Source: an uncultured Campylobacter sp.
GTDB taxonomy: Bacteria > Campylobacterota > Campylobacteria > Campylobacterales > Campylobacteraceae
NCBI RefSeq assembly: GCF_938041645.1
Contig: NZ_CALIST010000053.1
Coordinates: forward strand, 1-14,334
Direction of reading: 5' to 3'
Length of the DNA: 14,334 bases
This document shows, in pieces, positions 1 to 6,892 of the stretch. The notes beneath the pieces were generated by a model that did no database searches, was not told the origin of the DNA, and saw only the letters and a list, made by a program, of their open reading frames with translations. Made by a program: the position numbers and the translations under genes. Within the stretch, counting starts at the first letter, position 1, and every line of letters begins with the position of its first letter.

Positions 1-71
1 ATAAGATATATTATAACATTCCCATGCTCTACATATGAGCTTTCATCGTAACCATCGTCGTAATCAGGCAT
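1..71 (-). CDS. Partial acidic protein, cut by the window edge
   Basis: Only the first 23 codons are inside the window. The protein begins MPDYDDGYDESSYVE and is rich in Asp, Glu and Tyr. The ATG lies 3 nt beyond the stop codon of the secreted-protein gene at 75-548, and an AAGGAA ribosome binding site sits about 6 nt upstream of it. It is therefore probably the third gene of the repressor operon. No function can be assigned from so short a piece. Confidence 0.6.
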   Translation of the reverse strand, partial: MPDYDDGYDESSYVEHGNVIIYL

Positions 72-74
72 AAC

Positions 75-548
75 TTATTCCTTTGGAGTTTTTATAGTTG
101 AAATATCTATGCTCTCGGTGCTCACCCCGTTTTGTCCCGTAATATATCGAACTAATATTTTTTTGCCATCCATTATTTGCTTTTGTTGATCTGGGCTTAT
201 AAAAAAAGACGCCCTCGTGTTTTTCCCGTAATATCCGGACATTATCTCTGCATCTACATCAAAGAATTGATTTTTATCGATCCTTATCCTTATTATTTGA
301 TGGCCAAAGTTTCCTCTTGTGTATTCGACAAGAAATCCGTCTATGTTATCGGATATTATGATATACATATTGGTTTTTTGCGGACGTATCTCTTTTTTCA
401 TATGAAAAACGTTTATATTAAAAGTCTCGTCTCCACAACTCGTCCAATGAAATTTTTCATCGGTCATTTTATCTGCGCTCTCGTATAACTTACATTCTGC
501 AAAGACGAAATTTAGCATCACGCATAAAATTAAAGCGATCTTTTTCAT
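75..548 (-). CDS. Secreted (periplasmic) protein of unknown function, co-transcribed with the repressor
   Basis: The 157-residue protein has a clear Sec signal peptide: MKK, a hydrophobic core over residues 4-16, and a probable cleavage after VFA at 15-17. Cys19 comes too late and lacks a lipobox, so it is probably a soluble export product. The mature part has two cysteines (19 and 38) that could form a disulfide, and it looks beta-rich. The start lies 1 nt after the repressor stop codon, and its AAGGTG ribosome binding site is inside the end of the repressor gene, so the two should be translated together from the lysogenic transcript. A gene expressed with the repressor and exported is a reasonable candidate for lysogenic conversion or superinfection exclusion, but that is inference from position. 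I do not recognise the family. Confidence 0.8.
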   Translation of the reverse strand: MKKIALILCVMLNFVFAECKLYESADKMTDEKFHWTSCGDETFNINVFHMKKEIRPQKTNMYIIISDNIDGFLVEYTRGNFGHQIIRIRIDKNQFFDVDAEIMSGYYGKNTRASFFISPDQQKQIMDGKKILVRYITGQNGVSTESIDISTIKTPKE

Positions 549-549
549 T

Positions 550-1323
550 TTAAAACACCTTTATATTTATAGAGAATTTGCAGACGATCTTTCCTAGTAG
601 CTTCGAATTCTCGATCTCATCGTCTTTTAACACGATGTCTTGATAAAAATCGCTAAGCGAAGTAAGTTTGATGCTCTTATGCACGCTATCGCGCAGAAAC
701 TTTTTTATAAAAGTATCCTCGCCGACCTCCGCTATAACGACATCCCCGCTCATTATCTCCTTTTGCCTATCGACGAATATAATATCGCCGTTTTGGACGA
801 AAGGCTCCATACTATCGCCGAATATCCTTATCATATCGTATCCGTATTTAGCCGCCGTGATACCGAATACCGCCTTTAAAAATTCGGCGCTAACGCTTAG
901 CGGCTCAAAGCTTTCGTCGCTGTTTTGGCTACCGTATCCCGCGCTAGCGGTAACGTTTTCAAAATATCTTAGCGGGATCTCTCCGCTCTGGCTTCTTATA
1001 GCCTCTAGGTCGATATCCGCCCCCTTAACTTCTCGTATATTTCCATCGAGTTTAACGTCCGCGTTCTCTTTGTTGTGTTTGCCGCCGTCCCACCATCTCC
1101 TAAGAGCTTTTGTGCTCCCTAGCCCCTCGCCTTTCATTATCCAATCCAAGGATAGTTTTTCGCTATTACTTATATCTTGTAGCCTTGATGTAGGTATAGA
1201 CTTTCTCGTCTTCCAACCGTCTAATGTTTTATAAGGAATACCTAAAACTTCGGCTAGCTCGGTATCATTTTTTACTCCGAAATGAAATCTCAATCTCCCT
1301 AAAATCTCGTTTATTTCATTCAT
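550..1323 (-). CDS. Phage repressor, CI/LexA type (HTH plus S24 peptidase)
   Basis: This 257-residue protein has an N-terminal helix-turn-helix of the phage CI-repressor type at about residues 5-66, with TELAEVLGIPYKTLDGWKTR as the DNA-reading part and SLDWIMKGEG closing the domain. A linker follows, then a C-terminal S24 peptidase/dimerisation domain. The catalytic Ser is S171 in GDSMEP, and the Lys is K207 in FIKKF, 36 residues later as expected. The Ala128-Gly129 pair in TASAGYG is the likely self-cleavage site, so RecA-stimulated (SOS) inactivation is predicted. The ATG has an AAGGA ribosome binding site. The gene faces away from the early operon and heads a leftward operon with the secreted protein. 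It should bind the palindrome at 1357-1371 and hold the rightward promoter off. Confidence 0.93.
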   Translation of the reverse strand: MNEINEILGRLRFHFGVKNDTELAEVLGIPYKTLDGWKTRKSIPTSRLQDISNSEKLSLDWIMKGEGLGSTKALRRWWDGGKHNKENADVKLDGNIREVKGADIDLEAIRSQSGEIPLRYFENVTASAGYGSQNSDESFEPLSVSAEFLKAVFGITAAKYGYDMIRIFGDSMEPFVQNGDIIFVDRQKEIMSGDVVIAEVGEDTFIKKFLRDSVHKSIKLTSLSDFYQDIVLKDDEIENSKLLGKIVCKFSINIKVF

Positions 1324-1356
1324 ATTTTTTCCTTCTGCGGAAATTTCCTACTAATA

Positions 1357-1371
1357 CCTTGACTTTCAAGG
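1357..1371. promoter_or_regulatory. Candidate repressor operator (15-bp palindrome)
   Basis: CCTTGACTTTCAAGG is a perfect inverted repeat with 6-bp arms and a 3-bp centre. It covers the -35 box (1359-1364) of the rightward promoter, so a bound repressor would block RNA polymerase there. It also lies in the early transcribed region of the leftward repressor promoter, which suggests autoregulation. A weaker related stretch, TTGAAAG at 1434-1440, matches part of the reverse complement of this site and lies next to the leftward -35 region. A second perfect palindrome, GGAAATTTCC, is at 1339-1348. Binding by this repressor is inferred from position and symmetry. Confidence 0.65.
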
Positions 1372-1387
1372 AAAAACGAGGTATAAT
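1359..1387 (+). promoter_or_regulatory. Rightward early promoter (sigma-70 like)
   Basis: TTGACT at 1359-1364 and TATAAT at 1382-1387 are separated by 17 bp, a near-consensus sigma-70 promoter. Transcription would start near 1394 and read into the HTH gene at 1476. Campylobacter housekeeping promoters usually lack a recognisable -35 box, so such a complete promoter is itself a phage-like trait. The -35 box is inside the palindromic operator. Confidence 0.75.
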
Positions 1388-1418
1388 TCCTTTACGATTT
1401 TTTTTAAATGTTATGCAA

Positions 1419-1447
1419 ATTATACCATAATTTTTGAAAGGCGTTAA
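1419..1447 (-). promoter_or_regulatory. Leftward repressor promoter (extended -10)
   Basis: Read on the minus strand, the sequence has an extended -10, TGGTATAAT (1419-1427), and a weaker -35, TTAACG (1442-1447), at 17-bp spacing. Transcription would start near 1412 and run into the repressor. The -10 elements of this promoter and the rightward one lie in a 9-bp inverted repeat (1380-1388 and 1417-1425). The promoters face each other, so the two transcripts would overlap by roughly 18 nt at their 5' ends. Confidence 0.55.
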
Positions 1448-1475
1448 AAGAAAATTTACAAAAAGGGCATCTGCG

Positions 1476-2033
1476 ATGAGCGAAGTGGATCAAATTTTAG
1501 CAAAAGCGTGCTTCTTTGCCAGCGTTAAAACCGATACGGAGCTTAGCGAGTTTTTGCGGATTCCGTATAAGACATTGACGGGTTGGAAAACTAGAGGGCA
1601 TATCCCCGAAAAAAGGATCACACAGATAGCACTAGCCCTCGGCATTCGCCGAGATGTGCTCGTTTCAGACAATAAGGAGAGAGAGATGCCGCATTCATGC
1701 GATAGCCTCCGCGGAGTCCGCGATAGCAAACCCGCGAGCAAAATAAAATTACCCATAGATCTTATTAGATATTGGCTAGCGAAAGAGCAAGAGGGGCTTG
1801 CAGAGCTTAGATCGGCGATCGCTCGGCTTGAATCGAGTCTCAAATATGCTCGCGCCGATGCGCTTGATTCCGAACGCAAAATCTTTTTAGCGCGTCGAGC
1901 ATTAGGCGTTTACGATGATGATCTAAAGGATGTATCGGATGAGGGGATAAAGACAAAGCTTATCGAAGCTTACAACCTACTAAATCCGCGCGATCCTATC
2001 GAAAAAATACTCGCTTCGTTGTGCAAGGAATGA
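1476..2033 (+). CDS. Second HTH regulator, Cro-like partner of the repressor
   Basis: The protein has 185 residues from ATG 1476. An in-frame TTG at 1434 is less likely, because the ATG has an AAAGGG ribosome binding site and starting there aligns the protein with the repressor residue for residue. Residues 19-40 differ from the same positions of the repressor at only four places (both contain IPYKTL and GWKTR), so both probably read the same operator. The C-terminal half has no peptidase. Instead, about residues 98-145 form a charged, heptad-like helix, probably a coiled coil for oligomerisation. As the first gene of the rightward early transcript it occupies the position of Cro. Whether it represses, activates or antagonises the repressor cannot be told from sequence. 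Confidence 0.85.
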   Translation: MSEVDQILAKACFFASVKTDTELSEFLRIPYKTLTGWKTRGHIPEKRITQIALALGIRRDVLVSDNKEREMPHSCDSLRGVRDSKPASKIKLPIDLIRYWLAKEQEGLAELRSAIARLESSLKYARADALDSERKIFLARRALGVYDDDLKDVSDEGIKTKLIEAYNLLNPRDPIEKILASLCKE

Positions 2034-2036
2034 TCT

Positions 2037-2312
2037 ATGTCAAAGCGTTATGTCCTACTTAGCACCCTTAGCACCCCGGCGCAAAGAGCCGAGGCGGTGA
2101 GGCTCGATAACTCCCTAAAGCTCGGCGAGTTTTGCGAACTGCTTCACACTTCGCGCCACCTCTACAACCGGGCGAAAGATGGACAATACCCCTTCTTGCT
2201 TGAATGGGCGTATGCGCTTAAAGAAAATTTGCACGTCAATATCGATTGGCTCAAAAGCGGCGTCGGTCCGATCTATGAGATCGAATTTACTGAGGATATG
2301 AAAATTTTATAG
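2037..2312 (+). CDS. Small HTH-like early protein
   Basis: A 91-residue protein whose ATG lies 3 nt after the previous stop codon, with AAGGAA 6 nt upstream inside the end of the preceding gene. Residues about 27-75 read like a helix-turn-helix domain, with LGEFCELLHTSRHLYNRAKDG followed later by NIDWLKSGVGPIYE. The latter resembles SLDWIMKGEG, which closes the CI-type domain of the repressor in this window. It is probably a further transcription or replication regulator of the early operon. The family is not recognised with certainty. Confidence 0.75.
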   Translation: MSKRYVLLSTLSTPAQRAEAVRLDNSLKLGEFCELLHTSRHLYNRAKDGQYPFLLEWAYALKENLHVNIDWLKSGVGPIYEIEFTEDMKIL

Positions 2313-2321
2313 GGGGCGGAG

Positions 2322-2435
2322 ATGTTAGAGGTTTTGCTTGAGATGGGCTTTGCGGATTGGGCGGTAGCCCTGCTTTGCCTTGCCCTTTTAGAGCTTATCG
2401 GCTACGCGCTTTACAAAGAGGGCGGCGGGCTATGA
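2322..2435 (+). CDS. 37-residue membrane peptide
   Basis: ATG at 2322 opens a 37-codon frame that exactly fills the space between two real genes. A purine-rich AGGGGGCGGAG stretch precedes the start, and the TGA overlaps the ATG of the next gene (ATGA, 2432-2435). The product begins MLEVLLEMGF, has a hydrophobic segment at about residues 10-30 (WAVALLCLALLELIGYAL) and ends KEGGGL, so it should be a single-pass membrane peptide. It has no recognised family. The tight fit and coupling support translation. Confidence 0.6.
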   Translation: MLEVLLEMGFADWAVALLCLALLELIGYALYKEGGGL

Positions 2436-2815
2436 GAGAGTTTATGTCTCTGGAGTCCGCTTGCGCCACCTACGAAACCCCGCGCAAGGCCTTGCAAAAC
2501 CTATCCTATTTCGACCGAAGGACCGGGCGCGACGATAGATTTTATAGACAAGACGGGCATCTCTACGTTAGACAAAACTACAAATGTCCCCACTTTGACG
2601 ACGTCGCAGAGCTATATTACAGAGCCTTGGAGTGCGCCGATAGCGAAAAAGAGATAGCCAAATTTATCTCGCGCCGCACCGGCAAAAACATCAATGCGGT
2701 TTATTTTTATTTCAGAAATTTCAAGTTCAAAAACCCGGACTTTGCTCGTATCGTAGCAAAGCTTCTGGGGATTTTTATACGGCAAAACAATCTATTCGCG
2801 GAAGTGGGATATTAA
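2432..2815 (+). CDS. Early-operon protein with a possible HTH
   Basis: The 127-residue protein begins at ATG 2432, which overlaps the stop codon of the 37-residue peptide. Longer starts upstream would run through that gene in another frame and are not preferred. The stop codon is 1 nt before the primase-helicase ATG. Residues about 72-112 (SEKEIAKFISRRTGKN, then FKNPDFARIVAKLLGI) have the rhythm of an XRE-type helix-turn-helix. The N-terminal stretch SLESACATYETPRKALQNL could be a second recognition segment. A DNA-binding protein next to the replicase could be an initiator or helicase loader acting on the iterons at 5745-6143, but this is inference from context only. Confidence 0.75.
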   Translation: MREFMSLESACATYETPRKALQNLSYFDRRTGRDDRFYRQDGHLYVRQNYKCPHFDDVAELYYRALECADSEKEIAKFISRRTGKNINAVYFYFRNFKFKNPDFARIVAKLLGIFIRQNNLFAEVGY

Positions 2816-2816
2816 C

Positions 2817-5744
2817 ATGGAGAATAATATATTTCAAACGATAAGAGAGACGATCGACAAAGAGCAGTTTAGGGATTATATAAGCTCAAAATACGGCATA
2901 GAGTTTAAGGGCCGCACGGCTAACGGCTTCTGCCCTTTTCACGATCACGACCACGACACGCCGAGCCTCGGCGTCGCAAACGGCAAGAGCGGCGGAGCTT
3001 TCTTCCACTGCTTCGCTTGCGGAGCTAGCGGCGATATCGTGAGATTTACGGAGATGAAAGAGAGCATCCCTCCGCTTGATGCCGCCGCTGCTGTGTGCGA
3101 ATACTTCGGCATTCCGCACAATATCAAAAAGGGTGAACTCAGCGAGGAGCAAAAGGCGCAGATCGAGGCTAGAGCGAAGCTTTTACAGGAGCAAAACGAA
3201 GCTCGCGCAAAAGCGGACGCCGCTAAGAGAGCCGCCGCCGAAAAAAGGATGCGAGCTCGCATTGCGTCCATCGCGCCGGAGCTTGTCTCAAATTTTGAGG
3301 CCATAAGACCGACGCTCATAGAAAACGGGCTGCGCGGAATTTTCGTAAACTACGAAGCTCCTACCTTTCTGACCTACTCCAAGGACGCGATAGGATATTC
3401 GCACGAGCATCAAAGCATAGCGATCATCATTCGCGACGAGCGAGGCGTGCCGCTAAATATCAAATACCGAGAAAAATTTGCTTGGGACAGTAAGGCTCGC
3501 GCCGTAAGCTCCGAGCGTATGAGCGGCAAATGGATAGGCGAAAGCGGAGCCGCTGCGGCGCCGTTTCCGATTAGATATTTTTTAGATAACCCGGACGATC
3601 GCGTCATCATCTGCGAGGGCGAAAAAGATGCCCTAAATCTGATGAGCTTCAACGTAAACGCCCTAACTTTGGGCGGCGCGGGGAGCAGATGGGACGAGTA
3701 TCTGGAGTTGCTGCGCGGCAAGGACGTCTATATCTGGTTCGACCACGACGAGGCGGGATATGAAAACGCGATCAAAAGATATTATGAAATCAAGCCCGTA
3801 GCGCGAAGCACCCATATCGTGCTATTTTATATGCTCGAAAAAGATCTGAATAAAAAATATGACATCAGCGATTGGCTCTACAACCATACCTCAAAGATCA
3901 CAAATGACAATATGTTTGATCTGCTAGCGTTTAGCTGCTTCGAGCCTACCAATATCGTGATCGATGAGATTTGCGATTATTTTCCGAATTTGCGCGAGAA
4001 GCTGGCGCCCTTCCGACGCAGCAAGATAATCCATTATTTTGATGAAATTTTTGGCGAGTTCTTGCTAACCGACAAGGATGGCAACTGCGTCAATATATTC
4101 ACCGTCAGAGGCGAGTTGGACGAACCCTACATCAATACTATCCTAAAAAACGCCAAGGCGCTCAAGAAGTCGGATAGCGATACCTACGAAAGGATCAAGA
4201 GAGCTTTTTTCGATGGCGCGCTCATAGGCGAGATCGCCCAAAAAGATTGGGATAAGTATAGCGCGACGTTTGACAAGCTACTTCAGATCAACAAGACCGT
4301 GCTTACGAATTACCACCAAACCCACATCGTGGATATGGTGGAGAGTTTCCTTGCTTCGGTAGAGAAGCTCGGATATCCTTTCGCGCAATACAAAGGCGAG
4401 CTGTATTTCTGGACGAAAACGCATTACGCTAGGGTCGATCTGCGCGTACTAAATCACTTCCTGCAAGAGTATTGGATGCCGAGGGCTTGCGTGGACGTGA
4501 AGAAAAAGAGCGTGGATAACTCCACAAAGATCATTGAAAATTTGCTTAACAAGGCTCACCCACTCGATACGCTCAAACGCGACGAGCAGAGGCGCGTTAT
4601 AAATCTAACCAATGGCACGATTTTTATTTCCAAATACGGGAATATCACTTTTAAATCGCGCCACGAAAAGGGCGACGGCGCGCTAAATATCTTGGATTTT
4701 GCATACGACAAAAACGCCGCTTGCCCGAAGTGGAATAGATTTCTGCGCCAAATTTTAGCGGACAAGGACGATATCAAGACCCTGATGGAGTTTATCGGTT
4801 ACTGTTTTCTGCCGAGCCACGAATTCGAAAGCTTTCTGTTTTTATATGGCAAAAGCGGTGCGAACGGCAAGAGCGTTATTCTGGACACTATTCGCAATTT
4901 TTTTGGCGAAGACAACGTCTCAAGTCTCCAGCTTCAGCAGTTTGAGGGACACCAGCTTTACGGACTTAGCAATAAGCTCATCAATATCGGAACCGAGATC
5001 GACAAGAACGGCACCGACAAAGGGCAACTTGCAAATTTAAAGGCTCTTGTGTCTACGAAGGACAGTATTATGATAAATCCAAAAAATGAGAAGCCTTTTA
5101 ATCTTTTGCCGAATGAAAAGCCCAAACTCGCCTTTTCGGGGAACGCCAAGCCTAAGCAGGGCGTGGATAACGCAACGCTTCGCAGAATGGTGCTTATCAG
5201 CTTCGATAAGGAGATCAAAGACGGGCAAAAGATTAGAGGGCTTAGCGACCGCTTTAACGACGAGATGGCAGGGATTTTCAACCTTGCTCTTTCCGGGCTT
5301 ATGAGGCTCGTAAAGCAGGGCAAATTTACCCGCTCCAAGCGAATGCTAAGCGAGCTTGAGGAGTATAGGGACGACGTCAATCCTATGAGGACTTTTGTAA
5401 GAGATGCCGTCATCCCCGATGAAAACTATTTCGTGCCGAATAAATACCTCTATATCCTCTACAAGACATACATCGAGGACAAGGGCGGCACCCCGCAGAA
5501 AGAGAAAAATTTCTATGCAAATTTTATAGATGAGTGCACGATAAATAATATCAAGGTTACGCGCGGAAGAAGACGGATGCCATATCCTTTGGCGGGGCTA
5601 AGCGGCGATAGGCCTCATTGCGTATTCGGAATCCGGGCGAATGAAAATTTGGACTTTAACAAAATCAACGTGGACGGCAGTTTTATAGAAATCAGCGCCC
5701 TAAGCGAATATCAAATCGGGGGAGCAAGAAGCGATGAAGAGTAA
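2817..5744 (+). CDS. Primase-helicase fusion (CHC2 zinc finger, TOPRIM, SF3/D5 helicase)
   Basis: This 975-residue replication protein combines RNA primer synthesis and DNA unwinding, like the alpha protein of satellite phage P4. A DnaG-type zinc finger is formed by C39, H42, C65 and C68. A charged, alanine-rich helix (about 105-150) links it to a TOPRIM domain with CEGEKDA (E267) and the metal-binding pair D309/D311 in WFDHDEAG. After a middle region without clear motifs, a D5/P4-type superfamily 3 helicase has Walker A at 678-686 (GKSGANGKS), an acidic Walker B-like segment with E727 in NIGTEID, and motif C with N776 in FSGNAKPK. All key residues are present, so it should be active. It starts 1 nt after the preceding gene. 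The iteron block immediately downstream is its probable origin. Confidence 0.95.
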   Translation: MENNIFQTIRETIDKEQFRDYISSKYGIEFKGRTANGFCPFHDHDHDTPSLGVANGKSGGAFFHCFACGASGDIVRFTEMKESIPPLDAAAAVCEYFGIPHNIKKGELSEEQKAQIEARAKLLQEQNEARAKADAAKRAAAEKRMRARIASIAPELVSNFEAIRPTLIENGLRGIFVNYEAPTFLTYSKDAIGYSHEHQSIAIIIRDERGVPLNIKYREKFAWDSKARAVSSERMSGKWIGESGAAAAPFPIRYFLDNPDDRVIICEGEKDALNLMSFNVNALTLGGAGSRWDEYLELLRGKDVYIWFDHDEAGYENAIKRYYEIKPVARSTHIVLFYMLEKDLNKKYDISDWLYNHTSKITNDNMFDLLAFSCFEPTNIVIDEICDYFPNLREKLAPFRRSKIIHYFDEIFGEFLLTDKDGNCVNIFTVRGELDEPYINTILKNAKALKKSDSDTYERIKRAFFDGALIGEIAQKDWDKYSATFDKLLQINKTVLTNYHQTHIVDMVESFLASVEKLGYPFAQYKGELYFWTKTHYARVDLRVLNHFLQEYWMPRACVDVKKKSVDNSTKIIENLLNKAHPLDTLKRDEQRRVINLTNGTIFISKYGNITFKSRHEKGDGALNILDFAYDKNAACPKWNRFLRQILADKDDIKTLMEFIGYCFLPSHEFESFLFLYGKSGANGKSVILDTIRNFFGEDNVSSLQLQQFEGHQLYGLSNKLINIGTEIDKNGTDKGQLANLKALVSTKDSIMINPKNEKPFNLLPNEKPKLAFSGNAKPKQGVDNATLRRMVLISFDKEIKDGQKIRGLSDRFNDEMAGIFNLALSGLMRLVKQGKFTRSKRMLSELEEYRDDVNPMRTFVRDAVIPDENYFVPNKYLYILYKTYIEDKGGTPQKEKNFYANFIDECTINNIKVTRGRRRMPYPLAGLSGDRPHCVFGIRANENLDFNKINVDGSFIEISALSEYQIGGARSDEE

Positions 5745-6143
5745 ATTTGTCCCACGATACGGGCCTTTGTCCCTCTATCGTCCCACTATTTTAATCCGAT
5801 GTCGGGACAGCAAAGCAGCGCTAAAATCGGCTCTAGGGGCTCGTCGTCCCAGTGTCCCACCATTTTCGCTTATATATTCATATATTTTTATTACTGAATT
5901 TAAACTTAATCTGCCTTTGATTTTTAAATTTTTTTCTACCGATTATATAGAGAAAATGATGGGACAGAAAGAAATCTTAAAGAAGCAAACAACGTTTTTT
6001 AGGTTATTAACTCTTGTCCCACGATTTGCAATCTTAAAGGGACAGCTGCGCCGCAAACGTCCGCTATACGGGATTTTGAGCGGGTCAGCATTTTTCGGCG
6101 ATAGTGGGACAGCTAGGATAGAAGCGAAAGAGAGGGCGCGAGA
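5745..6143. repeat. Iteron block, candidate replication origin
   Basis: No convincing gene lies between the primase-helicase stop codon and the next gene. The stretch contains about ten copies of a TGTCCCAC(N)AT-like motif. Plus-orientation cores are at 5749, 5769 (GTCCCTC), 5780, 5846 (GTCCCAG), 5854 and 6016. Inverted cores are at 5804-5809, 5961-5966, 6039-6044 and 6104-6110. The 12-mer TTGTCCCACGAT occurs exactly at 5747-5758 and 6014-6025. A further pair of direct repeats, AATCTTAAAG, is at 5973-5982 and 6030-6039. Iterons on both sides of an AT-rich stretch, beside a P4-alpha-like gene, fit an origin. P4 also uses iterons bound by its primase-helicase. Confidence 0.75.
5866..5958. other. 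AT-rich stretch inside the iteron block (possible unwinding element)
   Basis: Between the iteron at 5854-5860 and that at 5961-5966 there is a long AT-dominated stretch with runs such as TATATATTCATATATTTTTA and AAATTTTTTT. It holds no iteron and no gene. In iteron-type origins such an AT-rich element is where the strands first open. That role here is inferred from composition and position. Confidence 0.5.
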
Positions 6144-6152
6144 GTGGAAGCT

Positions 6153-6722
6153 ATGAACGAGATACAGCAAAAAGCTTTCGACATCTATATCCAAAGCGCG
6201 AGCCTAGAGAACGACTTTACTCCTATATCAGAGCGAGCCTTGGCCAAAAAACTTCACGATATGGGGCTGAAAAGCTCTATGAGTGCAATAGGCAGATGGA
6301 AAAAGAAGTTTGGCTGGGCGCAGGCCTTACAAAACGAGATAACCCTAGCTATGAGCAGGGACAAGCCCGTAAAAGATATGCTTCGCAACTCCAGCCTCAA
6401 GGCGGTCGTGGAAAACACCAAGGTGGATATTGAAAGAAACGATGTGCTTATGGCTAGCTCATATCAGTTTTTCGAGAGCGAGGCGCGAGAAATTTTAGAG
6501 AAAAAACGAAACGGAGAGATCATTTCAAGAGAGGAGAGAGAGACGATGAAATTTATAGCTACGCTTAGCACTACTCGCAAAGATAAGATGCTGGATCGTA
6601 TGGCGCTTATGCCGCGCGACGCAGTAAGTGCTGATGAAATTTTATCGCGATTTAGCGCGATTTCGTTGGAGGTGGAAGATGACGCGATCGATATTGAGCC
6701 ATCTGAAGCAGGTGATGGTTAG
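6153..6722 (+). CDS. HTH protein, possible terminase small subunit
   Basis: This 189-residue protein starts at ATG 6153, with GGAAG 5-6 nt upstream. An in-frame GTG at 6144 is the alternative. An N-terminal helix-turn-helix covers about residues 24-60, ending in IGRWKKKFGWAQAL, a tryptophan pattern seen in small terminase subunits and related phage HTH proteins. A helical, charged middle (about 85-150) could drive oligomerisation, and the C-terminus is acidic. No other small terminase candidate lies beside the large subunit at 12101, which makes this one attractive. A replication or transcription role at the adjacent iteron block is equally possible. It is the first gene of the downstream accessory operon. 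Confidence 0.75.
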   Translation: MNEIQQKAFDIYIQSASLENDFTPISERALAKKLHDMGLKSSMSAIGRWKKKFGWAQALQNEITLAMSRDKPVKDMLRNSSLKAVVENTKVDIERNDVLMASSYQFFESEAREILEKKRNGEIISREERETMKFIATLSTTRKDKMLDRMALMPRDAVSADEILSRFSAISLEVEDDAIDIEPSEAGDG

Positions 6723-6780
6723 CGCGGGCTTTGCGATCCTGATGATCGCCATATACGCATTAGCGCAAAATTTATTTTAA
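6679..6780 (+). CDS. 33-residue membrane peptide
   Basis: ATG 6679 lies inside the end of the preceding gene in another frame and directly follows a strong GGAGGTGGAAG ribosome binding site. The peptide begins MTRSILSHLKQ, basic and polar, and continues with a hydrophobic stretch at about residues 12-29 (VMVSAGFAILMIAIYALA). It should be a single-pass membrane peptide with its basic end in the cytoplasm. Function unknown. The unusually strong ribosome binding site is the main evidence that it is translated. Confidence 0.6.
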   Translation: MTRSILSHLKQVMVSAGFAILMIAIYALAQNLF

Positions 6781-6790
6781 GGAGAGAGAT

Positions 6791-6892
6791 ATGCAAATAG
6801 AAACTGCATTATGGATCATCGTGATTTTAGGAGGTGTCCTTACGGCGACCGCCTGCGTCGCAGCGCTAGTCTTAAGGAAAAATCATGAGTAG
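6791..6892 (+). CDS. 33-residue membrane peptide
   Basis: ATG 6791 has AAGGAGAGAG just upstream. The frame encodes MQIETALW, a hydrophobic segment up to about residue 28 (IIVILGGVLTATACVAALVL), and a basic end RKNHE. The stop codon overlaps the start of the next gene by 8 nt. It is the second of two consecutive peptides of the same length, but their sequences are unrelated. With acid before and base after the membrane segment, the N-terminus probably faces the periplasm, opposite to its neighbour. Function unknown. Confidence 0.6.
   Translation: MQIETALWIIVILGGVLTATACVAALVLRKNHE

Noticed and set aside
1087..1096. GTCCCACCAT inside the repressor gene, matching an iteron copy
   Set aside because: It is a single isolated copy within a conserved coding stretch, far from the cluster, and is probably chance.
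1434..1475. TTG start extending the Cro-like protein by 14 residues
   Set aside because: The ATG at 1476 has a better ribosome binding site and gives exact alignment with the repressor N-terminus. The extra stretch overlaps the leftward promoter's -35 region.
5734..6156. 140-codon frame across the iteron block
   Set aside because: It begins inside the primase-helicase end without a good ribosome binding site, its protein is low in normal coding character, and the DNA is dominated by repeated TGTCCCAC motifs and an AT-rich stretch.
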